Below, in pieces: positions 26,478 through 33,956 of a stretch of 33,956 nt of DNA (the stretch's first letter is position 1; every line of letters starts with the position of its first letter). The DNA lies in contig JAKVCA010000001.1 of NCBI GenBank assembly GCA_022448315.1, forward strand, positions 84,675 through 118,630, written 5' to 3'. The DNA comes from Pirellulaceae bacterium. Its GTDB lineage: Bacteria; Planctomycetota; Planctomycetia; Pirellulales; Pirellulaceae. Both the position numbers and the translations under genes were made by a program. The notes beneath the pieces were generated by a model. The model was not told where the DNA came from, did no database searches, and was given only the letters and a program-made list of their open reading frames with translations.

Positions 26478-28091
26478 GTGATCAAAGAGCGTGTGTTGAA
26501 GAAACCGCGTGCTGAAGAAAAGGAGCCGCCAATCGATCGCCGTTGTCCGACGAACGCAGCGACACATTCCGTAGTTTGCGTCAATTTGAAAGCGGATCAA
26601 AACTCGTGGCATCGGGACTGGCCCCGGCACCAGCTCGATGAACTGTTGTCCGCCTGCAGTGTCAATCCGCACACGCCCGAAGAGTGGAGTCGCGGCCATC
26701 AACGCTTTCAACGACCCGCCGATGAGTTTGAGATGAAATTTTGGAATCCCGGCTTCAGGGAACCCACGGCGTCTGGATTACTGATCAACTTGACCACCCA
26801 GTCCTGTGTTTTAAGCCACGATCTGCTTCCATGGGTTCGCGGTGTCGTTGCTGTCAAAAGCTTGGTCGGCGATTTCGTGGATGTTCCCTATACGCTACCA
26901 CCCGATTGGCAACTCGAAACGCTCAAAAACGCTTGGTTAGACCTTGAAACCACTGCCGATATAAAAACCCCGGATCCTTGCCCGAGAAACTTTTTGTACT
27001 CGGGCCCCAGCGAGTTTTTTGTAGATCAGCTTGCGGCGATTTTTTCGTCGTCGCCAACGCGACAAGGCGAATGGAAGCCACCTCGCAATTGGCAGTGGTT
27101 TTCCATCGACCCTCCAGAGCCCAACGCGAACCATGGTGTGTCGTTAGCGAAACTGTTTGAGGAATTATGTGGGCGATGGATTCTGGGGCCTCATGGCAAT
27201 GGTGAAGCGTCTCGTCCCGGGGCGTGGCTTGAATCTCATCGACTTTGGATTGAACATGATTTGCACGATCGGCAACTCCAGTGGGTTCGAACAGGCGTTT
27301 GTCCCCCACCGTTGTCCACGCAAGATTCCGCTTACCGATATTCGGGAATGGGCCCGCACGAATCTTGGATTTACCAGGAGTTACTTCACGATTTGGTCCG
27401 ATTCGCTGCGGCCGAAGTGCTTTACCGTCCGAAATCGACTCGGGACGAACGGGTCCGTGAAGTTCACGATCGGCGCGAAACGTGGATGGCGACTTCACCT
27501 TCCAGCATTCCCAGTTCTCATCTTGCAAAAGAGATCGTGGAATATGAGCGTCGTCGGATTCCATGGTCACTGACGACCGAAGAAATTGCCGACCACTGCA
27601 CTTGCGGGTTCTGCCGGTCTCTTGCGTTACAGGTCGAGCCTGTTTTTTTCCACCTTGATTCTGAATCCTCCACAACACGACGGCTCTTTTCAGCGTCCTC
27701 AAATTTCTCGCGTGCAATTTGCCCTGCGTTTTCAGAAAGAGGCCGGCAGAACAAAAAAAGTCTTTTTGGCGACTCTGATTTGGACCTCAGATCGTTGCAG
27801 GCAGAATGTCTCTCGCGAGGTCGGCTCCTTCTCCAGTCCATGGAAAGTATGGAAACCTGCCAACACCATTCATCTCTGATCGTGTTGTCTGACTGGACTC
27901 GCTACCGGCCAACGCAGATCCTGACGTCCCAAGAATGCAGCGTGATTTGCGACCAATTAAATCGCTTGATCAGGGAAGAACTTCCAGTGCATTGCATGGT
28001 TGATTGGGTTCATGAGTCGTTCCAAAACCTCAAGGACTATCTACATGCACATCCATCGGTCGCGCGAAATGGATGCCGTCCGCAACGCTAA
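26478..28091 (+). CDS. Large hypothetical protein with a Cys-rich patch
   Basis: 537 residues from GTG 26478, chosen because GAGG lies 5 bases upstream; the frame is also open back to a TTG at 26295 (598 residues) after a TGA at 26280, and no ATG occurs until well into the protein. It has no signal peptide or membrane segment. It is rich in Trp, Pro and His (WHRDWPRHQLDELL; PPRNWQWFSIDPPEP) and has one striking patch, ADHCTCGFCRSLAL, near residue 395, which could bind a metal. The C-terminus has several more Cys. I recognise no family; it is probably specific to planctomycetes. It lies 113 bases from the convergent lipoate-ligase-family gene. Confidence 0.75.
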   Translation: MIKERVLKKPRAEEKEPPIDRRCPTNAATHSVVCVNLKADQNSWHRDWPRHQLDELLSACSVNPHTPEEWSRGHQRFQRPADEFEMKFWNPGFREPTASGLLINLTTQSCVLSHDLLPWVRGVVAVKSLVGDFVDVPYTLPPDWQLETLKNAWLDLETTADIKTPDPCPRNFLYSGPSEFFVDQLAAIFSSSPTRQGEWKPPRNWQWFSIDPPEPNANHGVSLAKLFEELCGRWILGPHGNGEASRPGAWLESHRLWIEHDLHDRQLQWVRTGVCPPPLSTQDSAYRYSGMGPHESWIYQELLHDLVRFAAAEVLYRPKSTRDERVREVHDRRETWMATSPSSIPSSHLAKEIVEYERRRIPWSLTTEEIADHCTCGFCRSLALQVEPVFFHLDSESSTTRRLFSASSNFSRAICPAFSERGRQNKKSLFGDSDLDLRSLQAECLSRGRLLLQSMESMETCQHHSSLIVLSDWTRYRPTQILTSQECSVICDQLNRLIREELPVHCMVDWVHESFQNLKDYLHAHPSVARNGCRPQR

Positions 28092-28204
28092 AGGCAGGGG
28101 ACGGTTAGAAATCCAGTCATCCGTTTCGAAAACAAACTTCGGTGAACTCGCGGCGAACGGTCTATCCGATTTTCTCATCCTGCATGGCTTGTCTCAGTAC
28201 AGCT

Positions 28205-28924
28205 TTAAAGGCGGCGATGCCATTCTTGTGAATCGTACTTGGTCCGTTGAAGTTCAGCCGACAGACTATGTGGAACGTCGATAAGTTCCTGATCGGCACC
28301 CCAGGACTCGAGAAGAGATTTTTCCAATTGCGAACGTGTGCAGGGAAGGTTGATGACGAAGTCTTCATGCGTTCGATTAAGACGGTATTCCGGTTGCCGG
28401 GGAGGAGTATCCAGGTACCGCTGAATTTTGGAAAGTTCGTAATCGTAGAGCAGTGTTCCGTGGTAAAGGAGGTGCTTTTTTTTGCACCTCAAGCTGTTAC
28501 CCGAAAATTTGCGATCATTCAGTGTTAAATCGCAAGTCCCTTTAGAGACGACGGGAATCGCGAGTGACTTCAGTGCGGTCACTAAATGGTCCATGACATA
28601 TTGGTGAGCCTGATCCAGTTGCCGAAGAAATGGTTTCTGTTCGTAACTCAGAACGACAGCGTACATCAGGCAACCGGGGCCGATCATGACGCTGGCGCCA
28701 CCACTGCTCCGGCGAAGAATGGGAATCCCGTCTCGGTTGCACTGCTCGGTGTGGCTTTCTTCTGCGTACTTGGAGGCTCGCCCCAAGATCAAGGCATCGC
28801 TCGGCGACTCCCACAACCTTAGAGTCTCGTTGGGCCCATCACTCATTTCCGCCGACTCGAGGAGTGCCTCGTCCATGGCGAGATTCGCTTCGGGTGTGTC
28901 GCAGGTTAAACAGAGTCGCTGCAT
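28205..28924 (-). CDS. Lipoate-protein ligase A family protein
   Basis: 239 residues from ATG 28924 (MQRLCLTCDT); the frame is open to 29017, but family homology starts here. This cofactor ligase/transferase family attaches lipoate or octanoate to the lipoyl domains of 2-oxoacid dehydrogenases or glycine cleavage H protein. Key motifs are LILGRASKYAEE, RRSSGGASVMIGPGCLMYAV (71-90, the ligand-binding loop), and CDLTLNDRKFSGNSLR, with the conserved Lys139. The ligand loop ends GPGCLMY instead of the common HDxGNLNY, so its exact substrate (lipoate, octanoate or other) is uncertain. The N-terminal half is complete; the separate C-terminal ligase domain of E. coli LplA is missing, as in LipL/LipM-type transferases. 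Confidence 0.88.
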   Translation of the reverse strand: MQRLCLTCDTPEANLAMDEALLESAEMSDGPNETLRLWESPSDALILGRASKYAEESHTEQCNRDGIPILRRSSGGASVMIGPGCLMYAVVLSYEQKPFLRQLDQAHQYVMDHLVTALKSLAIPVVSKGTCDLTLNDRKFSGNSLRCKKKHLLYHGTLLYDYELSKIQRYLDTPPRQPEYRLNRTHEDFVINLPCTRSQLEKSLLESWGADQELIDVPHSLSAELQRTKYDSQEWHRRL

Positions 28925-29293
28925 GGTATTATTTGGATGGGTAAAAATTGGACGGTCCGTCAATGCCGTTGCAAAGGGTCTGGGTATTGGGTCTTTTAAA
29001 ACGTGGAATGCAGCCACTTTATTGAGTAGGTGAAGTTACTGGCGGCTTCAGCCCTCGGAAAACTCTGGACATTTTGGAATTTCGTAACCCTTTGAATCCC
29101 CGTGAGTTGCACCGCCTCGCCGTTATAACCGGAACCAATTTCGGTTTGCAGTCATCAGGTCGATTCGACAAAATTTACTTGTGGGATTGTATGCGGGCAA
29201 CGAGGCCCGCGGGACTGGTCGATAACAGGCGCGGGATGGAGAGAAGCGTGCTCACTGTTATTCTTGGTACGCAATGAGTTGAGACAATATCCG

Positions 29294-30628
29294 ATGCGAC
29301 GAAATCTCGGACTTTCAATCGTCACTTGCCTTTTAGCCGGCAGTGTGAGTCATGCTCAGGTTCCTGCGACGTCGTATCAAATTGTCGAAAAGACGATTTA
29401 CGAGCAAAAGCCGATCATTACCTACCGTCAGGAAACAGAGTGGGTGACGGAAGAGCAGGAAGTCACGACCTACGAAGACGTTTGGGTCACCGAATACGAG
29501 AATGTGACGTCCTACAAACCGATCTTCGAAACGGAAGAGCGTTACGAGACACGGCGGATCATGAAACCCGTTTGGGAAACACAGAACCAAACGTCTTATG
29601 AAGATGTGATTGAGTACGAAACGGTCACTGAGTCGAGGCAAGAAATTGTCATGGTTCCGAAGCAGATTCGGGAGACGAAGTACCGCGACGAACAACGGGT
29701 TGAACGAGTCCCGGTCACACAAACTTACAATCAACAAGAACGGGTTACGACACTCAAACCGGTGACCACGTACCGACCTCAACTGGTCGATCAAGGTGGA
29801 TACGTGGACCAACTTGCCTATCAACCGGGGCGGGTGAGCAACCGTCTTCAGTGGAACCGTCCTTCTTGGATCTATAATCCCGCAACGGGTACGAACACTT
29901 TCCAACGACGCGGTTTCCAGTGGGTCCCCAGTCAGGCAGCCGGAACTTACCAGGTTCAACGCACCTACGTTCCTAACGTGGTGACCCAACAAGTCCCTGT
30001 GACTCAATATATTCCCGAAACCGTCATCCAACAGCGACCTGTACTTACGACACAGTATGTGGACCAAGTCAAAACGTACCGAGTGCCCTACGACGAGGTG
30101 CGAATGGAGTATGAGCAGCAGTTGGTGGAACGACCGATCACGTATCAAAGACCCAAAACACGTCGAATTGAGCATCAGAAACCTGTTCAGGTTCTGAAAT
30201 GGGTTGAGCAAGAGGTCCAGGTCCCAGTTAAAAATCAGACGGTCAATTACCAACCTGTCGTCCAACAAAAACCTGTCCAAGTCCTGAAGCGGGTCCCTCA
30301 AGTCCAAAAGGTTCAGGTCCAACGGCCCGTGACCCGTTGGGTCAAGCAGGAGACGATGCAGACCGTTCCGAGAACCATCACAATGAGAATTCCGCTGGAC
30401 GCCAATGGTAATCCAATTGAGGTGACCCCGTCTGACCCTGAAACCTCCGAGCCAGAAACGCCGAATGATCCTGCGGATGTTGACATACCGACTGCCGTGG
30501 AAGCCGATCAAGTTCCTTCTTTAACGCCCGAACAGGCGGCCGATGCCATTGATGAAATCGAAGCGGAAGACCCTCCCTTGACCGACCCGCAGATCGAGGA
30601 CGATTCGGCAACCGATGAAGAAACTTGA
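29294..30628 (+). CDS. Exported YTV-like repeat protein
   Basis: 444 residues from ATG 29294 (MRRNLGLSIV); signal peptide to about residue 22. Nearly the whole mature protein to about 380 is made of degenerate short repeats, about 10-20 residues, rich in Tyr, Thr, Val, Gln and Arg, such as YETRRIMKPVWETQNQTSYE, PVTQYIPETVIQQRPVLTTQ and QKPVQVLKWVEQEVQVPV. This resembles the YTV motif family defined in Rhodopirellula baltica. A structural envelope role is inferred; unlike many YTV proteins it is almost free of Cys. The end (about 385-444) is an acidic Pro/Glu/Asp tail. A terminator follows at 30682-30710. Confidence 0.88.
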   Translation: MRRNLGLSIVTCLLAGSVSHAQVPATSYQIVEKTIYEQKPIITYRQETEWVTEEQEVTTYEDVWVTEYENVTSYKPIFETEERYETRRIMKPVWETQNQTSYEDVIEYETVTESRQEIVMVPKQIRETKYRDEQRVERVPVTQTYNQQERVTTLKPVTTYRPQLVDQGGYVDQLAYQPGRVSNRLQWNRPSWIYNPATGTNTFQRRGFQWVPSQAAGTYQVQRTYVPNVVTQQVPVTQYIPETVIQQRPVLTTQYVDQVKTYRVPYDEVRMEYEQQLVERPITYQRPKTRRIEHQKPVQVLKWVEQEVQVPVKNQTVNYQPVVQQKPVQVLKRVPQVQKVQVQRPVTRWVKQETMQTVPRTITMRIPLDANGNPIEVTPSDPETSEPETPNDPADVDIPTAVEADQVPSLTPEQAADAIDEIEAEDPPLTDPQIEDDSATDEET

Positions 30629-30681
30629 AAATAGGCCACTCTGTAGTCGCCAAGGGCCAATGGGTGATCGACGAATAACAC

Positions 30682-30710
30682 AAGCACGACTCAATGGTCG
30701 TGCTTTTTTC
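30682..30710 (+). terminator. Rho-independent terminator after the YTV-like gene
   Basis: Perfect 9-bp stem aagcacgac / gtcgtgctt (30682-30690 with 30697-30705), 6-base loop, then TTTTC. It lies between two convergent genes; on the minus strand the following T run is poor (ttgtgttatt), so it mainly serves the + strand. Confidence 0.88.
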
Positions 30711-30711
30711 G

Positions 30712-31707
30712 TCATGAGCCTGTTTCATCAGAGGGCGGAAACATCATGACCTTGATCGTGTGTTCGCCCTTTCTTTGCGTGACGACCCAGTCAAACAGAT
30801 AGCGAATCGCAGCTCGGCGAACCTCTTGCGCCGTCTCTTCACGCGTTTTTTGACCGGGGAAAATTTGATCGCAGATCACAAGATGAACACCGATGTTCGT
30901 TACCACAGGTGCACTGATCTCAGATACCTTAAGATCGAAAGCCGCTTTTGAAAGTGATTCCGGCAGGGAATCATGTCGTTGGATTCTCCCTTGACCGCCG
31001 CCAAAACGGGCACTCTCAGCCTGAGAGTATTCCTTGACAGCATCTTTAAATGTCAGCTGCTGCAGCTCGATGTTCTGCTTGACCTGACGAAGTAACCCGG
31101 TTGCTTTCTCTGTATCTGATTGACTTGAGTTGGGTGCCAATTTGATAAGGATCTGTCGGATGCTTATCTCTGTTCCATCAAAATGTTGTCGACGTGGCTC
31201 GTAAAATTTGTCAAGGTTCTCCCGAGTCAGGCGTGCGCGCAGGTAGTTATCCCAACTGAGTTTCCACCTCACGCTCATTTCAAACTCGGCTTGGGAAAGT
31301 CCGATTCGGCCCAGAAATACGGTCCAGTCGATTCCTTGGCGATCCAATCTTGTCTGAAGTTGTGAAAGGTAGGCCTTCAGGTCCGTCTCGGTGGCTGCGG
31401 ACTGCTTCTCTTCAAGGTACTTCAGGATGATCTGTCGACCGATCAATTGGTTTAATGCCGTGCGACGCATTTGCTCTTGGATAACGGGAGACAGATTCTC
31501 ATCCTGAGCGATGGCGTTCACAAGTTGCTCGACCTCTCGCCGCGTGATGGAGATGTCGCCATCGATGGTCGCAGCCACAGGTGATTCGACTTCAATCCTT
31601 TCGCTGGATCGGTCCGACTCATCGTCTCCATACAGGTTCCCACTGCCAAGGACGAGAGGCGTGATGCAAATGACAACGATGATCGAGAGACAAGAGCTCA
31701 ATTGCAT
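30712..31707 (-). CDS. Exported parvulin-type peptidyl-prolyl isomerase (SurA/PpiC-like)
   Basis: 331 residues from ATG 31707 (MQLSSCLSII), with AAGGAA just upstream; an in-frame ATG at 31761 is less likely because it would bury the signal peptide. Signal or anchor segment at about 5-27 (IIVVICITPLVL). An N-terminal SurA_N-like helical region follows (EVEQLVNAIAQDENLSPVIQ; LIGRQIILKYLEEK), then a parvulin domain at about 180-290 with the conserved ISIRQILIKL, FKDAVKEYSQAESARFGGGQ and VTNIGVHLVICD. It folds exported proteins by prolyl isomerisation or chaperone action in the periplasm, fitting the large number of exported proteins here. It faces tyrA divergently. Confidence 0.92.
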   Translation of the reverse strand: MQLSSCLSIIVVICITPLVLGSGNLYGDDESDRSSERIEVESPVAATIDGDISITRREVEQLVNAIAQDENLSPVIQEQMRRTALNQLIGRQIILKYLEEKQSAATETDLKAYLSQLQTRLDRQGIDWTVFLGRIGLSQAEFEMSVRWKLSWDNYLRARLTRENLDKFYEPRRQHFDGTEISIRQILIKLAPNSSQSDTEKATGLLRQVKQNIELQQLTFKDAVKEYSQAESARFGGGQGRIQRHDSLPESLSKAAFDLKVSEISAPVVTNIGVHLVICDQIFPGQKTREETAQEVRRAAIRYLFDWVVTQRKGEHTIKVMMFPPSDETGS

Positions 31708-32071
31708 TTCCTTACCTGAAGTGTCAATGGATCTTCGCGGGTCTTGTTTTCGAATTCCCAAATTCTTTGGTTTTCACCTGAGCCTTTTAAAAACCACTCA
31801 ACGTGGCATATGAGCACGAAACTCAACACGCGAAGGCGCTAAAAAAAGCCAGTGTAGGGCATTAGTGGACTCCATATCATTGAACGGTCGCGAATCACCG
31901 GCCCTCTGATTTTGAACGTTTTCAAGACTCTTGCCAACTGATTTAACGCTTTGTGATGCTGTTCTTTCCACAGGTGGGCGTTCTCAGGAATTGATTGCCA
32001 CCTGTCTGAAATTCGGATGGGTTTGTTACAATTCTCTTTTGTCCCCCACCGACACTTGTTTTTGGGAAACC
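31708..32071 (+). other. 364-base divergent intergenic region
   Basis: Between the parvulin gene (minus) and tyrA (+), so it must contain both promoters. The tyrA frame stays open back to a TTG at 31931, but those 47 codons do not look conserved. I see no clear promoter pair, terminator or repeat; a short A-run (31849-31855) is the only distinct feature. Confidence 0.4.
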
Positions 32072-32917
32072 ATGAAACTCTGGAATTCTGTAGTGATTTA
32101 CGGAGTAGGCCTGATCGGCGGATCGATCGGCATGGCGATCCGTCAACGAGGATTGGCCAAAGAAGTCATCGGAGTCGGACGAAATCCATCATCGCTTGAC
32201 CTTGCGATCGAACTTGGTGCAATCGATCGATACAGCGTGGAAATCGAACCGATTCTTGATTCAGCTGATTTGGTCGTGGTGGCGACACCCGTGGGACAGA
32301 TTGTGGACCACATCAGACAGGTTCGAGAGGTTTGCCGTTCGGATTGTTTGATCACGGATGCGGGAAGCACGAAAACTCAGATTGTTCGCCAGATTGAACA
32401 GCAACCTGAAATCAACGGTTGCTACATCGGCAGTCACCCTTTGGCGGGCAGCGAACAATCTGGAGTCGCTGCAGCATCACACGATTTATTGTCAGATCGG
32501 CTGGTCGTCCTGACTCCCACCGAATCCTCACCGTCGGAACCACTGACGGCCCTGCAGAATTTTTGGCAGTCCCTCGGTGCCCGAGTGCAACTGATGTCTC
32601 CTGAAGACCATGACGAAGCGCTTGCTCAGACCAGCCATTTGACACATATCGTAGCGAGCAGCCTGGCGGCGAGTACGCCAGAGGCCTGCCTGCCGTTGGC
32701 GGCAACGGGATGGGAGGATACCACACGTGTTGCCGCCGGCGACGTGAATCTTTGGGCGGAGATCTTGATGCAGAATCGAGGTCAAGTTCAATTGGCATTA
32801 CAAAAATTCCAACAACAGCTTATCGATTTCAATCGGGCAATTAACGACTCAGATATGGGTCGCTTACGCCACCTTTTGACGACAGGAAAACAACGTCGTG
32901 ACTCTGTGGGAAATTGA
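32072..32917 (+). CDS. tyrA: Prephenate (or arogenate) dehydrogenase
   Basis: 281 residues from ATG 32072 (MKLWNSVVIY). It catalyses NAD(P)-dependent oxidative decarboxylation of prephenate or arogenate in tyrosine synthesis, in the cytoplasm. The nucleotide-binding fold starts at once with GVGLIGGSIG (11-20), followed by VVVATPV and DAGSTKTQIV. The substrate-site sequence IGSHPLAGSEQSG and the His-containing ALAQTSHLTH stretch then appear, typical of TyrA. There is no chorismate mutase or ACT domain, so it is the short TyrA form. Its last 20 bases overlap the start of purL, so the two are probably translated from one message. Confidence 0.94.
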   Translation: MKLWNSVVIYGVGLIGGSIGMAIRQRGLAKEVIGVGRNPSSLDLAIELGAIDRYSVEIEPILDSADLVVVATPVGQIVDHIRQVREVCRSDCLITDAGSTKTQIVRQIEQQPEINGCYIGSHPLAGSEQSGVAAASHDLLSDRLVVLTPTESSPSEPLTALQNFWQSLGARVQLMSPEDHDEALAQTSHLTHIVASSLAASTPEACLPLAATGWEDTTRVAAGDVNLWAEILMQNRGQVQLALQKFQQQLIDFNRAINDSDMGRLRHLLTTGKQRRDSVGN

Positions 32918-33956
32918 CATCTACCCGTCGGACAACGAAATCAATCGTGCGGGTCAACGTATCGAGGCCGATGCTCGAGATCTTGGCTGGACTGAGCCTT
33001 TATCGGTCGAAGCCGGACATGGGTACCTTATTCAGGCGAATCTTGATGCCACTCAGATTGAACAATTGACCCATCATCTTTTGTCTGATCGAGTGACGGA
33101 ACGGGCGATCGTGGCGATGGTAGGTGATGCATCATTAGCGGAGCCGCCTCTGGAAGGCGCAAGCCTGATCACGGTGCTACCCAAGCCGGGTGTCACCGAC
33201 CCTGTCGCGCTCAGTCTGATGGGCAGTCTCAAATCTTTCGGTATGGAAGCGCAAGCCTGTTGCACACTTCGCAAATACTGGGTGAATGGACTTGACAATC
33301 CGGATCGCCTGCAGCAGCTCGGTGCACGCTTGGTCGCCAATGAATCCATTGAGCAGATTCTTCTTGGCCCCATTGAACAGGATCATTTACCTCAGGGGTC
33401 CAATTACTCCTTTGAGCTTCAACACGCGCCATTGCGCGCCGCTTCAGACGAAGAGCTCATTGCAATCAGTCGTGATTGGCAGTTGAGCCTGACACTCGTC
33501 GAGATGCAAACCATTCGAGATCATTACGTCGCTCTGAACCGCGATCCCACGGATATTGAGCTCGAAACCATTGCTCAAACGTGGAGTGAACATTGCAGTC
33601 ATAAGACACTTGCTGGACGGATTGCGTACCAAGATGAAAAAACATCCTTGAACTTTGACAACATGCTGAAGGAGACGATTTTTGAAGCAACACAGCAGAT
33701 TCGCCGAGATCTCGGCAAGGATGACTGGTGTGTAAGCGTTTTCAAAGACAACGCAGGAATCGTCAAATTTACCGAAGACTACAACGTCGCTTTCAAGGTA
33801 GAGACTCACAATCGACCGTCGGCAATTGAACCTTATGGTGGGGCCAATACCGGAATCGGTGGAGTGATTCGCGATACCTTGGGCACAGGTCTGGGCGCCA
33901 AGCCGATTTGCAACACCGATGTCTTTTGCTTTGCCCCTCCAGAAACACCAAATGAA
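32898..33956 (+). CDS. purL: Phosphoribosylformylglycinamidine synthase, PurS-PurL fusion (5' part)
   Basis: 353 codons open to the window edge; the gene continues beyond it. It makes FGAM from FGAR, ATP and glutamine/ammonia, step 4 of purine synthesis. The start is GTG 32898: a TGA at 32877-32879 upstream in frame leaves no other canonical start, and it overlaps tyrA by 20 bases. Residues up to about 165 contain a PurS-like part (LITVLPKPGVTDPVALSLMG, then RLVANESIEQILLG), fused ahead of the PurL catalytic part. PurL marks are TIAQTWSEHCSHKTL (about 222-236) with its conserved His, and KVETHNRPSAIEPYGGANTG followed by IGGVIRD, part of the ATP/FGAR site. The glutaminase (PurQ) is not in the visible part. 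Confidence 0.93.
   Translation, partial: MTLWEIDIYPSDNEINRAGQRIEADARDLGWTEPLSVEAGHGYLIQANLDATQIEQLTHHLLSDRVTERAIVAMVGDASLAEPPLEGASLITVLPKPGVTDPVALSLMGSLKSFGMEAQACCTLRKYWVNGLDNPDRLQQLGARLVANESIEQILLGPIEQDHLPQGSNYSFELQHAPLRAASDEELIAISRDWQLSLTLVEMQTIRDHYVALNRDPTDIELETIAQTWSEHCSHKTLAGRIAYQDEKTSLNFDNMLKETIFEATQQIRRDLGKDDWCVSVFKDNAGIVKFTEDYNVAFKVETHNRPSAIEPYGGANTGIGGVIRDTLGTGLGAKPICNTDVFCFAPPETPNE

Noticed and set aside
26923-27717. 264-codon open frame on the minus strand inside the large unknown gene
   Set aside because: No protein-like domain pattern; the + strand frame has better composition, is longer and has the Cys patch and a ribosome site.
29100-29293. gcgggc / gcccgc hairpin at about 29192-29209 as a possible riboswitch or attenuator upstream of the YTV-like gene
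   Set aside because: Only 6 bp with no larger structure or known consensus; too weak to call.
29333-30511. 392-codon open frame on the minus strand inside the YTV-like gene
   Set aside because: It mirrors the repetitive codon use of the opposite gene; its Leu/Asp/Arg-rich sequence is what the reverse of Gln/Val/Thr repeats gives, and it has no supporting ribosome site.
1-33956. CRISPR arrays, tRNA genes, insertion sequences, phage or defence genes
   Set aside because: Looked for repeated spacers, cloverleaf-like sequence, terminal inverted repeats and typical proteins; found none.

Overview
The window looks like a chromosomal segment of a planctomycete, most likely of the Pirellulales/Rhodopirellula type. 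The evidence is its family content: a PSCyt1-DUF1549-DUF1553 protein paired with a DUF1501 protein, two very large exported dehydrogenase-like proteins ending in TIGR02603-type heme domains, a YTV-like repeat protein, an FhcB/FwdB-like C1 gene and a sulfatase. These families were largely defined in, or are strongly expanded in, that phylum. At least thirteen of the predicted proteins begin with a signal peptide, Tat signal or lipobox. I see no tRNA, rRNA, CRISPR array, insertion sequence, integrase or phage gene. Genes switch strand often and lie in short units, as is usual in this group.

Layout. 1-165 is the 3' end of an unidentified + strand gene. 209-4165 is a minus-strand run, read from right to left: a startless coding-like fragment, a 57-residue exported peptide, fhcB (formylmethanofuran dehydrogenase subunit B-like, C1 transfer on tetrahydromethanopterin), an unknown lipoprotein and a small charged exported protein. 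4328-8617 is a + strand pair, the PSCyt1/DUF1549/DUF1553 protein and the Tat-exported DUF1501 protein. 8706-9263 is an unknown minus gene. 9741-10316 is an exported glutathione peroxidase, separated by a bidirectional terminator from the convergent 1044-residue heme-domain protein (10415-13549). 13784-14539 is an unknown exported protein. 14928-15851 is an exported esterase-like hydrolase. 15914-16130 may be a frameshifted small gene. 16167-17099 is a DUF6268-like beta-barrel protein.

Further right: 17201-18373 carries a two-domain fasciclin protein; 18654-22919 a 1421-residue fusion of ThuA, F5/8C, dehydrogenase, HEAT-like and heme domains; 23033-23650 a cytoplasmic alpha/beta hydrolase; 23862-26006 an exported sulfatase with a C-terminal lectin-like tail; 26478-28091 a large unknown protein; 28205-28924 a lipoate-ligase-family protein; 29294-30628 the YTV-like repeat protein; 30712-31707 an exported parvulin. 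The last genes are housekeeping: tyrA (prephenate dehydrogenase) overlapping the start of purL, which runs off the window.

Functional reading (inference): much of the window fits planctomycete glycan metabolism, with a sulfatase, an esterase, ThuA/dehydrogenase/cytochrome proteins and PSD/DUF1501 proteins, together with envelope proteins (YTV-like, fasciclin, beta-barrel, lipoprotein). The fhcB-like gene links to H4MPT-dependent C1 chemistry but has no other fhc gene beside it. I did not find a clear new defence or mobile system. The best leads are the orphan FhcB that keeps its metal and Fe-S cysteines, two intergenic regions with coding-like frames lacking a usable start, and several unknown proteins.
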